Below, in pieces: positions 35,956 through 44,895 of a DNA stretch of 64,000 nt. The stretch covers positions 1,674,001-1,738,000 of the forward strand of contig NZ_VTFG01000002.1 of NCBI RefSeq assembly GCF_008692035.1. Direction: 5' to 3'. Position 1 is the stretch's first letter; each line of letters opens with the position of its first letter. The position numbers were made by a program, and so were the translations under genes. Source of the DNA: Pseudomonas marginalis (GTDB lineage Bacteria; Pseudomonadota; Gammaproteobacteria; Pseudomonadales; Pseudomonadaceae). Below the pieces are notes generated by a model, which saw only the letters and a list, made by a program, of their open reading frames with translations, was not told where the DNA came from and searched no databases.

Positions 35956-36870
35956 TTACACCTTAGCCACGAGTGGGCGACCAAGCAGGCCCTGGGGACG
36001 GAAAATCAGAATCACCACCAGCAGGGAGAAACTGAACACGTCTTTGTAGTCGGAGTTGATCAACCCCGAGAACAACGACTCGGAAATACCCAGGATGATC
36101 CCGCCCAGCATCGCCCCAGGCAGGGAACCGATGCCGCCGAGTACCGCTGCGGTAAACGCCTTGATGCCGATGATGAAGCCGGCATAGAAGTCGAACGTGC
36201 CGTAGTTGAGGGTGATCAGCACGCCGGCCAGGGCCGCCATGGCGGCACCGATGACAAACACGTAGGAGATCACGCGGTCGGTGTTGATCCCCAGGATCGA
36301 GGCCATCTTGCGGTCTTGCTGGGTGGCGCGGCACATGCGGCCGAGCTTGGTGTACTTGATGATGTAGGTGAGCAACGCCATGCCGGCAAACGCCGCCACG
36401 AGGATGAAGACCTTGGTGTACGTGAGTTGGACGAACCCGCTGCCGATGTCGACGCGCCAGGCGCCGGCCAGCAGAGTTGGAATGCCTTGTTGTTTCGCGC
36501 CCTGGGCGATCTGCGCGTAGTTCTGCAGGATCAGGGAGATGCCGATGGCGCTGATCAGCGGAGCCAGGCGGGTGGAGTTGCGCAGCGGTTTGTAGGCGAC
36601 CCGTTCGATGACCCAACCGTATACGCCGGTGACGACCACGGTGAAGATCAGGGTGCCGAGAATGAGCAGCGGGAAGGATTCGATGCCGAAGTAAGCCAGC
36701 AGTGCCAGACTGATCGCCGCGAGGTAAGCGGAAATCATATAAACCTCGCCGTGGGCGAAGTTGATCATGCCAATGATGCCATAGACCATTGTGTAGCCGA
36801 TGGCGATCAGGCCATAGACCGACCCGAGGGTCAGGCCGTTGACCAGTTGCTGCAGGAAAATACCATCCAT
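35956..36870 (-). CDS. livH: Branched-chain amino acid ABC transporter permease LivH/BraD
   Basis: This 304-residue permease begins MDGIFLQQLVNGLTLGSVYG. Its first loop GMINFAHGEVYMISAYLAA is diagnostic of LivH. About eight membrane segments and the C-terminal RPQGLLGRPLVAKV complete it. A REP pair separates it from braC upstream, which may reduce permease synthesis relative to the binding protein. Confidence 0.95.
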   Translation of the reverse strand: MDGIFLQQLVNGLTLGSVYGLIAIGYTMVYGIIGMINFAHGEVYMISAYLAAISLALLAYFGIESFPLLILGTLIFTVVVTGVYGWVIERVAYKPLRNSTRLAPLISAIGISLILQNYAQIAQGAKQQGIPTLLAGAWRVDIGSGFVQLTYTKVFILVAAFAGMALLTYIIKYTKLGRMCRATQQDRKMASILGINTDRVISYVFVIGAAMAALAGVLITLNYGTFDFYAGFIIGIKAFTAAVLGGIGSLPGAMLGGIILGISESLFSGLINSDYKDVFSFSLLVVILIFRPQGLLGRPLVAKV

Positions 36871-36961
36871 AACGCAATCTCACGCGGTGAGCACCTGCAC
36901 ACCAATCGGTGTGCGGCGCTTCTGGAGGAAAAGACAGATCTCAATAACAACGCTGTCCCAA

Positions 36962-37049
36962 TGTGGGAGGGGGCTTGCTCCCGATAGCGGTGTGTCAGTC
37001 AACAATTGTTCATCTGACCCACCGCATCGGGGGCAAGCCCCCTCCCACA
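36962..37049. repeat. REP pair between braC and livH
   Basis: TGTGGGAGGGGGC...CTCCCGATAGCGG and the inverted ATCGGGGGC...CCTCCCACA. The spacer arms GCGGTGTGTCAG / CTGACCCACCGC also pair, giving one long hairpin of about 85 bases. It occupies almost the whole gap. Confidence 0.88.
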
Positions 37050-37053
37050 TGGA

Positions 37054-38190
37054 TTACTTCTGCTTTTCCAGCTGGTGGTATTTGCCGTCTTTATCCCACT
37101 GGTAAACCACGTAGTCGGAGACTTTCAGGTCGCCCTTTGCGTCCCAGGTCTTCTCGCCCATCACGGTTTTGACCGGGTGCGCTTTCAGCCATTTGGCCGC
37201 GTCTTCGCCCTTGTTGGACTTGGCGCCGTTGAAGCCGGCAGCCAGGGCCTGCAGCGAGGCGTAGGCGTACAGGGTGTAGCCCTCAGGCTCGTAGCCGGCC
37301 TTGCGGAACTCTTCCACCACGGCCTTGCTGTCCGGCAGCAGGCGTGGGTCGGCGCCAAAGGTCATGTACACGCCATCGACGTATTGCGCGCCGCCGGCGG
37401 TGGCCACCAGTTCATCGGTCACTACGCCGTCATCGGACATGAACTTGACGTCCTTCAGGCCCGCTTCACGAATCTGGCGAACCAATGGACCGGCTTCCGG
37501 GTGCAGGCCACCGAAGTACACGACGTCGGCGCCCAGGGAGCGGATCTTGGTGACCAGCGCACTGAAGTCTTTCTCGCCACGGGTCAGGCCTTCTTCCAGC
37601 ACCGGCTTGACGCCGCGCTTGGTCAACTGGGCAGCGGTGGCGTCGGCCAGGCCTTTGCCGTAGGTGTCCTTGTCGTTGATGACGGCGACTTTCTTGCCCT
37701 TGAGCACGTCGACGATGTAGTCGCCGGCGACGATGCCTTGCTGGTCGTCACGCCCGCACATACGGAACATGGCGCCCAGGCCGCGTTCGGTCACTTGTGG
37801 GTTGGTAGAACCTGGGGTGATCGCGATGATGCCCGCTTCGTCGTAGACCTCGGAGGCCGGGATGGTGTTCGACGAGCAGAAGTGCCCGACTACGCCAATC
37901 ACTTTGTCCTGGTCAGCCAGGCGGTTGGCCACGGCCACGGCCTGCTTGGGTTCGCATGCGTCGTCGCCTGCCACCAGCACGACTTTCTCGCCGTTGATGC
38001 CACCGGCCTTGTTGATCACCTCGGCTGCCGCCTGGGCACCCTTCATGTACTGCTCACCGAACGAGGCGTTGGCGCCGGTCATCGGCCCCGCAACGCCAAT
38101 CTTCACATCAGCTTGAACAAACGTAGAAACACCCAGCGCCGCTGCAACGGCGAGGGCCAGAAAACCTTTCTTGTAAAACGTCTGGGACAT
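37054..38190 (-). CDS. braC: Branched-chain amino acid binding protein BraC/LivK
   Basis: The 378-residue periplasmic receptor starts MSQTFYKKGFLALAVAAALG with signal cleavage after about residue 26 (FVQA-DVKIG). The mature N terminus VKIGVAGPMTGANASFGEQY and the conserved CEPKQAVAVANRLADQD (disulfide cysteine) identify the Leu/Ile/Val/Thr/Ala-binding family. GGAGC lies upstream of the ATG; a longer in-frame start would remove the signal fit. It is transcribed from a strong sigma54-type promoter 70 bases upstream. Confidence 0.96.
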   Translation of the reverse strand: MSQTFYKKGFLALAVAAALGVSTFVQADVKIGVAGPMTGANASFGEQYMKGAQAAAEVINKAGGINGEKVVLVAGDDACEPKQAVAVANRLADQDKVIGVVGHFCSSNTIPASEVYDEAGIIAITPGSTNPQVTERGLGAMFRMCGRDDQQGIVAGDYIVDVLKGKKVAVINDKDTYGKGLADATAAQLTKRGVKPVLEEGLTRGEKDFSALVTKIRSLGADVVYFGGLHPEAGPLVRQIREAGLKDVKFMSDDGVVTDELVATAGGAQYVDGVYMTFGADPRLLPDSKAVVEEFRKAGYEPEGYTLYAYASLQALAAGFNGAKSNKGEDAAKWLKAHPVKTVMGEKTWDAKGDLKVSDYVVYQWDKDGKYHQLEKQK

Positions 38191-38259
38191 GAGTGGTGCT
38201 CCGATATTTTTGATTTTTGGCACGACAACTTGCGTTCAAACTTTTCACTGAAAGCCCAG

Positions 38260-38276
38260 AGCAAGCCTCGTGCCAT
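38260..38276 (-). promoter_or_regulatory. Sigma54 promoter of braC-livHMGF
   Basis: On the minus strand ATGGCACGAGGCTTGCT matches YTGGCACGRNNNTTGCW at every position except the first. The predicted start is near 38249, giving a leader of about 58 bases. It needs an enhancer-binding protein. Confidence 0.8.
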
Positions 38277-38346
38277 TACGTTTTTATTCTTCAAAAAGAC
38301 ACGGTGTCATTGTTATTGCAGGCGTTTCGGCTCCGCTCGCCAGGAC

Positions 38347-38422
38347 GTGCAACCCTCTAGCATCAATAGGTGCAACCCATGGGCCGAAAAAGTACAACCC
38401 TGACGGGTCGCACCTGCAACCA
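38347..38422 (-). promoter_or_regulatory. Four phased direct repeats upstream of the braC promoter
   Basis: On the minus strand GGGTTGCAC occurs at 38347-38355 and 38370-38378, GGGTTGTAC at 38392-38400 and TGGTTGCAG at 38414-38422. The intervals are 23, 22 and 22 bp, two helical turns each. They lie about 70-145 bp upstream of the -24 element, where an activator of sigma54 would bind. The remaining sequence of the 374-bp gap to amaA contains a further dyad CAGTTCC...GGAACTG (38436-38473) around TACAGCTGTA. Confidence 0.65.
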
Positions 38423-38564
38423 AAGCAATAAACGACAGTTCCTACAGCTGTAACAGCCTGCGTAACGGAACTGCACATTTACAGTGCGCAACTGCTACGA
38501 CCTGCACCAATACAGATTAGTAGCCGGCTAAGAAAATGCAGGCTTCTGAGCGGTATTTCGCTGA

Positions 38565-39848
38565 TCAGATCACGATCCTCAGGCATTGCCCGGCGTGATA
38601 CAGCGAAAATCCGGCTTCATACAGGCAACTGCGCAGCCCAACCCCGGCCAGCGGTTGCATGGGTGCAAACGGAATCGGCAAGGCTTGGGGATCCTGGTGA
38701 CATAGATAGTCGGCGAACGCCTTGCCGACCACGCTGCCGGTGGTCACACCGCGCCCGTTATAGCCGGTTACCGCCACCAGGCCGGGGGCGGGCTCGAACA
38801 GGCGCATCAGGTGATCGGGGGTGAAGGCGATGCAGCCGGTCCAGGTGAATTCCCATTGCACCGATTTGAGGTACGGGAAGTAATGTTGCTGCACCCGATC
38901 AGCCCACGCCTTGAGGAACCAGGCCGGTTTCTGGTTACCGTTGCCCAGGCTGCCGAGCAACAGGCGGCCATCGGCATCGCGGCGGATGCTGCTCAGTACC
39001 TGGCGCGTGTCCCATGAGCCTTGGCCGCCGGGTAGAATCTGCTCGGCGGCGGCGTCGGTCAGCGGCGCGGAGGCGACCTGGTAGTAGTAGCCGGGGAAAA
39101 AATTGCGTCGCAGCTCGGTCCACTCACCTTCGGTGTAGGCGTTGGAAGCGATGACCACTTGTGCAGCCTGCACCGAACCGCTGGCGGTCTGAACGGACCA
39201 GCTCGCACCTTGGCGCTCCAACCGGGTGACCGGCGAATGGTCGAACAACTGCCCGCCAAGTCCCACGGCGGCATTCGCCAAACCGCTGGTGTAGGCCATC
39301 GGGTTCAAGGTGCCGGCACGCCGGTCCAGCAAGGCGGCAGCGATTTTCTTGGTGCCGGTGGCGTGTTCGCAGGCCTGGCCGGTGAGCAATTCCACCGGCG
39401 CGCCACGGCGCTTCCACTGCTCTTCACGACTGCGCAAATCCGCCTCGCCACGGGCGTTATGTGCCATGTGCAAGGTGCCCTCGCGACGCAATTGGCAATC
39501 GATGGTGTATTTGTCGATCAGGCTGAACACCAGCGACGGTGCCGCGCCGAGCATGCGGTTGAGCTGGCTGCCCACCGTTTCGCCGAAACCGGCTTCGATC
39601 TCGTCCGGAGGGATCCACAGGCCGGCATTCACCAACCCGACGTTACGCCCCGAACCGCCGTGGCCGGTGCGATGGGCCTCCAGCACGGCGACGCTTTTAC
39701 CCTGTTCCAGCAAATGAATGGCGGCGGACAAACCGGTGATGCCGGCGCCGATCACGCACACATCCACCTTGACCTCGCCCTGGAGCGCGGCACGGTCCGG
39801 CCGGCCAGGGGTGAGGTGTTCCCACAAACATGTTTCGCGTAGTGCCAT
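38565..39848 (-). CDS. amaA: FAD-dependent oxidoreductase, AmaA-like (L-pipecolate oxidase)
   Basis: This 427-residue DAO-type flavoenzyme has the dinucleotide motif VCVIGAGITGLSAAIHL near residue 30, EAHRTGHGGSGRNVGLVNAG after it, and VTGYNGRGVTTGSVVGKAFA near the C terminus. In P. putida the adjacent pair amaA (L-pipecolate oxidase) and amaB converts pipecolate to 2-aminoadipate in lysine catabolism; the gene order here is the same. Without amaB it could be called a gamma-glutamylputrescine oxidase-like enzyme. The start MALRETCLWEHLTPGRPDRA is set by homology. Confidence 0.8.
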   Translation of the reverse strand: MALRETCLWEHLTPGRPDRAALQGEVKVDVCVIGAGITGLSAAIHLLEQGKSVAVLEAHRTGHGGSGRNVGLVNAGLWIPPDEIEAGFGETVGSQLNRMLGAAPSLVFSLIDKYTIDCQLRREGTLHMAHNARGEADLRSREEQWKRRGAPVELLTGQACEHATGTKKIAAALLDRRAGTLNPMAYTSGLANAAVGLGGQLFDHSPVTRLERQGASWSVQTASGSVQAAQVVIASNAYTEGEWTELRRNFFPGYYYQVASAPLTDAAAEQILPGGQGSWDTRQVLSSIRRDADGRLLLGSLGNGNQKPAWFLKAWADRVQQHYFPYLKSVQWEFTWTGCIAFTPDHLMRLFEPAPGLVAVTGYNGRGVTTGSVVGKAFADYLCHQDPQALPIPFAPMQPLAGVGLRSCLYEAGFSLYHAGQCLRIVI

Positions 39849-39892
39849 TGCCAGACTCCGGTGAGACCCAACAAACAACAATCTTGATGTGC

Positions 39893-40005
39893 AATGCGGT
39901 CACATGTGGGAGGGGGCTTGCCCCCGATCGCAGTGTGTCAATCAACAGATGTGCAGCTGACCCACCGCTTTCGGGGGCAAGCCCCCTCCCACATGTGACC
40001 GCATT
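39893..40005. repeat. REP pair with extended arms between amaB and amaA
   Basis: The inverted arms continue beyond the usual core: AATGCGGTCACATGTGGGAG on the left and CTCCCACATGTGACCGCATT on the right, so each arm is about 33 bases long. The REP cores are CTTGCCCCCGATCG and TTTCGGGGGCAAG. Confidence 0.85.
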
Positions 40006-40019
40006 CCGTCTTGAGGAGG

Positions 40020-41510
40020 TCAGTCGAAGGTGATGCCTTGAGCCAGCGGCAACTCCAGCGAGTAGTTCACGGTATTGGTCTGGCGGCGCATATACCCGCG
40101 CCATGCATCCGAACCCGACTCGCGCCCGCCACCGGTCTCTTTCTCACCGCCAAACGCGCCGCCAATCTCCGCGCCGCTCGGGCCGATGTTGACGTTGGCG
40201 ATTCCGCAGTCGCTGCCCACCGCCGACATGAATTGCTCGGCCTCGCGCACGTCAGTGGTGAAGATGCACGACGACAGGCCTTGGGGTACGGCGTTGTTCA
40301 GGCGCAGGGCTTCGGCGAAGTCCTTGTAGCCGACGACATACAGAATCGGCGCGAAGGTTTCGGTGCACACCACATCGCTTTGCTCAGGCATTTCGACAAT
40401 GGCCGGTGACACGTAGTAGGCGTTGGGGAACTTGTCTTCCAACTGGCGCTCGCCGCCGAACACCTTGCCGCCTTCACTCAAGGCCTGCTCCAGGGCGTCC
40501 TGCATAGCGTCGAAGCCATGCTTGTCGATCAGCGGGCCGACCAGGTTGCCCTCCAGCGGGTGGCCGATGCGCACTTTGGAATAGGCGGCCTTGAGGCGGG
40601 TGACGATTTCTTCCTTGACCGACTCGTGGGCGATCAGGCGGCGCAGGGTGGTGCAGCGCTGGCCGGCGGTGCCGACGGCGCTGAACAGGATGGCGCGCAC
40701 GGCCATGTCCAGGTCGGCGCTCGGGCCGAGGATCATGGCGTTGTTGCCGCCCAGCTCGAGGATGCTGCGGGCAAACCGCGCGGCAACTTTCGGCGCCACT
40801 TCGCGGCCCATGCGGGTGCTGCCGGTGGCGCTGATCAGGGCCACGCGTGGGTCATCCACCAGCGCAGCGCCGGCATCGCGGCCGCCGATGATGACCTGGC
40901 TCAGGTACTGCGGCGCATCCTTGAAATTCTTCAGCACACGCTCGAACAGCGCCTGGCACGCCAGGGCGGTGAGCGGGGTCTTTTCCGACGGTTTCCAGAT
41001 CACTGCGTTGCCGCACACCAGCGCCAGTGTGGTGTTCCACGCCCACACGGCCACCGGGAAGTTGAAGGCGCTGATCACCCCGACCACACCCAGCGGGTGC
41101 CAGGTTTCACGCATATGGTGGCCTGGGCGCTCGGAGGCGATGGTCAAGCCGTACAACTGGCGGGACAGGCCCACGGCGAAGTCGCAGATGTCGATCATTT
41201 CCTGCACTTCACCCAGGCCTTCCTGGGTGATCTTGCCGGCTTCCCAGGACACCAGCTCGCCCAGATCGGCCTTGTATTCGCGCAGTACATCGCCGAACTG
41301 GCGCACCAACTCGCCGCGACGGGGTGCCGGCACGTTGCGCCAGGCCTCGAATGCATGCTCGGCGCGACTGACCTGTTGCTCCACCTCGGCGGCACCTTCC
41401 CAGTGCACACTGCCGATACGGCTGCCATCAATGGGCGAATGCACGGGTTGTTTACCCGCCTGGTACAGCGCCGGGTTTACCCCGAGACGATCAAGCAATG
41501 CGGCAACCAT
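40020..41510 (-). CDS. amaB: L-piperidine-6-carboxylate dehydrogenase AmaB (ALDH7)
   Basis: The 496-residue aldehyde dehydrogenase of the antiquitin (ALDH7) type oxidises 2-aminoadipate semialdehyde to 2-aminoadipate with NAD+. The catalytic Glu is in ILELGGNNAMIL and the Cys in GTAGQRCTTLRRL. FNFPVAVWAWNTTLALVCGN and SGAEIGGAFGGEKETGGGRE (the latter specific for ALDH7) support the subfamily. GGAGTG precedes the ATG. It is co-directional with amaA and divergent from a LysR gene. Confidence 0.9.
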   Translation of the reverse strand: MVAALLDRLGVNPALYQAGKQPVHSPIDGSRIGSVHWEGAAEVEQQVSRAEHAFEAWRNVPAPRRGELVRQFGDVLREYKADLGELVSWEAGKITQEGLGEVQEMIDICDFAVGLSRQLYGLTIASERPGHHMRETWHPLGVVGVISAFNFPVAVWAWNTTLALVCGNAVIWKPSEKTPLTALACQALFERVLKNFKDAPQYLSQVIIGGRDAGAALVDDPRVALISATGSTRMGREVAPKVAARFARSILELGGNNAMILGPSADLDMAVRAILFSAVGTAGQRCTTLRRLIAHESVKEEIVTRLKAAYSKVRIGHPLEGNLVGPLIDKHGFDAMQDALEQALSEGGKVFGGERQLEDKFPNAYYVSPAIVEMPEQSDVVCTETFAPILYVVGYKDFAEALRLNNAVPQGLSSCIFTTDVREAEQFMSAVGSDCGIANVNIGPSGAEIGGAFGGEKETGGGRESGSDAWRGYMRRQTNTVNYSLELPLAQGITFD

Positions 41511-41631
41511 GGGTCACTCCTTTAATCTTCGAACAAAAAATCGCACCGCGGCACGCACGGCGATCCAGGCCTTATTTGTAGCTGGCCCAAGACTTGCCAA
41601 CAAACGACGATTAGGCGAGATATCATTCCGT

Positions 41632-41650
41632 TTATTCATGCAAAGAATAA
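41632..41650. promoter_or_regulatory. LysR-type palindrome between amaB and the LysR gene
   Basis: TTATTC-ATGCAAA-GAATAA is a perfect 19-bp interrupted palindrome ending 13 bp before the LysR start, inside the shared region of 153 bp. It contains a T-N11-A core, so it may serve both autoregulation and amaB activation. Confidence 0.55.
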
Positions 41651-41663
41651 AAAGAGGCATGCC

Positions 41664-42554
41664 GTGCTGAACAAAAGACATTTGCCCTCGATCACCGCGC
41701 TGCAGTGTTTCGAGGCCGCCACCCGCCACCTGAGCTTCACCCGCGCCGCCGAGGAGCTGAACCTCACGCAAAGCGCAGTGAGCAAACAGGTCGCGCAGTT
41801 GGAGGAATTACTCCAGCACCTGCTGTTCCGCCGCGTACGCCGCCGCTTGCAGATGACTCCGGCAGGTGACCTGTACCTGGTGGAAGTACGCAAGATCCTC
41901 ACGCAGGTGGAGATGTCCACCCACTACCTGCGCTCCTATGGCGGCGAGACCGAAGTGTTGCGCGTGTCCACCCCCTACACCTTTGGCGCGCGCTGGCTGG
42001 TGCCGCGCCTCAAGGGCTGGCGACTGCGCCACCCGCAGATCCACCTGGACCTGTGCAACGAACAGGAGCCGGACGAACTGCTGCAAGGCAAGGCCGACAT
42101 GGCCTTCTACTTCGGCCAGGGCTCGCGCCCCGGCACCGAGAGCCTGAAACTGTTCAGCGAAGAGCTGGTGCCGGTGTGCGCCCCGGAAAGCCTGCCGGCG
42201 CAGCCGTTCACCGATCCCACGCAACTGAGCGACCTGGTGCTGCTGCAAAACGCCTCGCGCCCCCAGGGCTGGCACGACTGGTTTGCCGACCAGGGTTATC
42301 ACACCGAACACAGCTACCACGGGCCGCGTTTCGACACCTTTTATATGTGCATTCGTGCGGCGCAGGTCGGTTGCGGCGTGGCCTTGTTGCCGCGCTTTCT
42401 GGTGGAAGAAGAACTGGCCGACGGCAAGCTGGTGATCCCCTGGCAGCATGCAATGCCCAGCCAGGACGCTTATTACCTGGCCTTCCCGGAACACGCGGCG
42501 GAGGTGCCCAAGGTGCGGGAGTTTGTGAAGTGGATGATGGAGCAGGTTATTTAG
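41664..42554 (+). CDS. LysR-family regulator next to amaAB
   Basis: This 296-residue regulator has an N-terminal winged helix (LPSITALQCFEAATRHLSFT, then AAEELNLTQSAVSKQVAQLE) and a periplasmic-binding-like effector domain (LRVSTPYTFGARWLVPRLKG onwards) of the GcvA-like branch. It begins with GTG; AGAGG lies six bases upstream. It is divergent from amaB and probably controls pipecolate/lysine catabolism. The effector is unknown. Confidence 0.88.
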   Translation: MLNKRHLPSITALQCFEAATRHLSFTRAAEELNLTQSAVSKQVAQLEELLQHLLFRRVRRRLQMTPAGDLYLVEVRKILTQVEMSTHYLRSYGGETEVLRVSTPYTFGARWLVPRLKGWRLRHPQIHLDLCNEQEPDELLQGKADMAFYFGQGSRPGTESLKLFSEELVPVCAPESLPAQPFTDPTQLSDLVLLQNASRPQGWHDWFADQGYHTEHSYHGPRFDTFYMCIRAAQVGCGVALLPRFLVEEELADGKLVIPWQHAMPSQDAYYLAFPEHAAEVPKVREFVKWMMEQVI

Positions 42555-42570
42555 CGCCTGGAAAATCGCT

Positions 42571-42651
42571 ATCGGGAGCAAGTCGAATCGTCGCACCGCC
42601 CCTCCCACATCTGGAACGCATTCCAAGTGTGGGAGGGGGCTTGCCCCCGAT
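42571..42651. repeat. REP pair, left copy with GTCGAATCGTCGCACC block
   Basis: The left copy has the same extra block (here on the other strand) as at 4647. The right copy is standard (TGTGGGAGGGGGC...CCCCCGATGG). The two copies are tail to tail. Confidence 0.82.
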
Positions 42652-42774
42652 GGCGCCAGTGGCCTTGGAAAAAAATCACTGGCAAACCTACCCGCGTCTA
42701 TGCGCCACTAGCCCTCTTCCTTAATTATGCGTAAAGGTCCGCCCCCATCGCCGACCTGTCTGGAGATTCCCGTT

Positions 42775-43989
42775 ATGAGCGAGAGTGTGTTTGCCGATCG
42801 CATCGTGCAGAACTTGCTCGACACCGACTTCTACAAGCTGACCATGATGCAGGCGGTGCTGCACAACTACCCCAATGTGGAAGTTGAATGGGAGTTTCGT
42901 TGCCGCAACAGCGAAGACCTGCGCCCGTACCTGGCGGAGATCCGCTACCAGATCGAGCGCCTCGCCGAGCTGAGCCTGAGCCCCGACCAACTGGGGTTCC
43001 TGGAACGCATCAGCTTTATGAAGCCGGATTTTCTGCGCTTTCTCGGGCTGTTTCGCTTCAACCTGCGCTATGTGCAGACCGGCATCGAGAACGGCGAGTT
43101 GTTTATCCGCCTGCGCGGGCCGTGGCTGCATGTGATTCTGTTTGAAGTGCCGATGCTGGCGATCGTCAGCGAAGTGCGCAACCGCTACCGTTACCAGACG
43201 GTGATCCTCGAACAGGCCCGCGAGCAGCTGTACCGCAAGTTCGACTGGCTGACGGCCAACGCCAGCAGCGATGAGCTGTCCGAGCTGCAAGTGGCCGACT
43301 TCGGCACGCGCCGACGCTTCTCGTACCGCGTGCAGGAAGAGGTGGTCAGCGTGCTCAAGCATGACTTCCCCGGGCGTTTTGTCGGCACCAGCAACGTACA
43401 CCTGGCCCGCGAGTTCGATATGAAGCCACTGGGCACCATGGCCCATGAATGGATCATGGCCCACCAGCAACTCGGCCCGCGCCTGATCGACAGCCAGATC
43501 GCCGCCCTCGACTGTTGGGTCCGCGAATACCGTGGCCTGCTGGGTATCGCCCTGACCGATTGCATCACCACCGACGCCTTCCTTGGCGACTTCGACTTGT
43601 ACTTCGCCAAGCTGTTCGATGGCCTGCGCCATGACTCCGGCGACCCGGTGCAGTGGGCCGAAAAAGCCATCGCCCACTACCACAAGCTGGGCATCGAGCC
43701 GATGAGCAAGACCCTGGTGTTCTCCGACAGCCTGTCGTTGCCCAAGGCCTTGGAAATATTCCGCGCGCTGCGTGGTCGCATTAATGTGAGCTTCGGCATC
43801 GGCACCAACCTGACCTGCGATATTCCAGGGGTGGAACCGATGAGCATCGTGCTTAAAATGACCGCCTGCAATGGCCAGCCCGTCGCGAAGATCTCCGATG
43901 AAGCGGGCAAGACCCACTGCACCGACCCGAATTTTGTCGCCTATTTGCGTCATGTTTTCAAAGTACCTGCCATCTCTAGCAAGGAGTGA
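42775..43989 (+). CDS. pncB: Nicotinate phosphoribosyltransferase
   Basis: The 404-residue enzyme converts nicotinate and PRPP to nicotinate mononucleotide in NAD salvage. The start MSESVFADRIVQNLLDTDFY lies after TGGAGAT. Family segments LLDTDFYKLTMMQAVLHNYP, DFGTRRRFSYRVQEEVV, GTSNVHLAREFDMKPLGTMA and DSGDPVQWAEKAI are present. nadE follows by three bases. The order pncB-nadE-azu is the same as in P. aeruginosa. Confidence 0.96.
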   Translation: MSESVFADRIVQNLLDTDFYKLTMMQAVLHNYPNVEVEWEFRCRNSEDLRPYLAEIRYQIERLAELSLSPDQLGFLERISFMKPDFLRFLGLFRFNLRYVQTGIENGELFIRLRGPWLHVILFEVPMLAIVSEVRNRYRYQTVILEQAREQLYRKFDWLTANASSDELSELQVADFGTRRRFSYRVQEEVVSVLKHDFPGRFVGTSNVHLAREFDMKPLGTMAHEWIMAHQQLGPRLIDSQIAALDCWVREYRGLLGIALTDCITTDAFLGDFDLYFAKLFDGLRHDSGDPVQWAEKAIAHYHKLGIEPMSKTLVFSDSLSLPKALEIFRALRGRINVSFGIGTNLTCDIPGVEPMSIVLKMTACNGQPVAKISDEAGKTHCTDPNFVAYLRHVFKVPAISSKE

Positions 43990-43992
43990 ATC

Positions 43993-44820
43993 ATGCAAGC
44001 CGTACAGCGTGAGATTGCTGAACAGCTCAAGGTCCAAGCACCGTTCAAGGACCAGGCCGCCCTCGAGGCCGAGGTCGCCCGGCGCGTAGCGTTTATCCAG
44101 GACTGCCTGCGTAATTCCGGGCTCAAGACACTGGTGTTGGGCATCAGCGGCGGCGTCGACTCCCTGACTGCCGGCCTCTTGGCCCAACGCGCGATGCAGG
44201 AACTGCGCTCTCGCACCGGTGACGAGGCCTACCGCTTTATCGCCGTGCGCCTGCCCTACGAAACCCAGTTCGATGAAATCGATGCCCAGGCCTCGGTGGA
44301 CTTTATCGACCCGGACGAGCGCCACACCGTGAATATCGGCCCGGCGGTGAAAGCCCTGGCCAATGAAGTGGCGGCGTTTGAAGGCAAGGCGGCGGTGTCC
44401 CGCGACTTCGTGCTCGGCAACACCAAGGCGCGCATGCGCATGGTGGCGCAGTACACCATCGCCGGCGCGGCCAGCGGCCTGGTGATCGGTACCGACCATG
44501 CGGCGGAAGCGGTGATGGGCTTTTTCACCAAGTTCGGTGATGGCGCCTGCGACCTGGCGCCGTTGAGCGGCCTGGTGAAAAACCAGGTACGCGCGATTGC
44601 GCGGTTCTTTGGTGCGCCGGAGTCGTTGGTGGAGAAGGTGCCGACGGCCGATCTGGAAGACCTGTCGCCAGGCAAGCCGGATGAAGCGTCACATGGCGTG
44701 ACCTATGCCGAGATCGATGCGTTCCTGCACGGTGAGCCGGTGCGCGAGGAAGCGTTCCGGATCATCTGCGAGACGTACCGCAAGACCGAGCACAAGCGGG
44801 TGATGCCGTTTGCGCCGTGA
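43993..44820 (+). CDS. nadE: NH3-dependent NAD synthetase
   Basis: This 275-residue enzyme amidates nicotinate adenine dinucleotide with ammonia. The PP-loop SGGVDS is in VLGISGGVDSLTAGLLAQRA. GNTKARMRMVAQYTIAGAAS and GTDHAAEAVMGFFTKFGDGA are conserved substrate segments. No glutaminase domain is present, so the ammonia-using form. AGCAAGGAG (bases before ATG) is the ribosome site and overlaps the pncB 3' end, so the pair is coupled. Confidence 0.96.
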   Translation: MQAVQREIAEQLKVQAPFKDQAALEAEVARRVAFIQDCLRNSGLKTLVLGISGGVDSLTAGLLAQRAMQELRSRTGDEAYRFIAVRLPYETQFDEIDAQASVDFIDPDERHTVNIGPAVKALANEVAAFEGKAAVSRDFVLGNTKARMRMVAQYTIAGAASGLVIGTDHAAEAVMGFFTKFGDGACDLAPLSGLVKNQVRAIARFFGAPESLVEKVPTADLEDLSPGKPDEASHGVTYAEIDAFLHGEPVREEAFRIICETYRKTEHKRVMPFAP

Positions 44821-44857
44821 GGTGAGCCAGATAGTGGTGTGTTGATTGGCAGGCAGT

Positions 44858-44880
44858 CATCGGGGGGCAAGCCCCCGATG
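44858..44880. repeat. Single REP palindrome after nadE
   Basis: CATCGGGGG and CCCCCGATG arms around GCAAG, placed between convergent nadE and azu, where it may terminate both. Confidence 0.7.
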
Positions 44881-44895
44881 AACGATAACGCGGTC

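Noticed and set aside
38436..38473. CbrB-type site upstream of braC
   Set aside because: GTTAC half-sites occur, but the inverted GTAACA partner at the expected spacing is missing.
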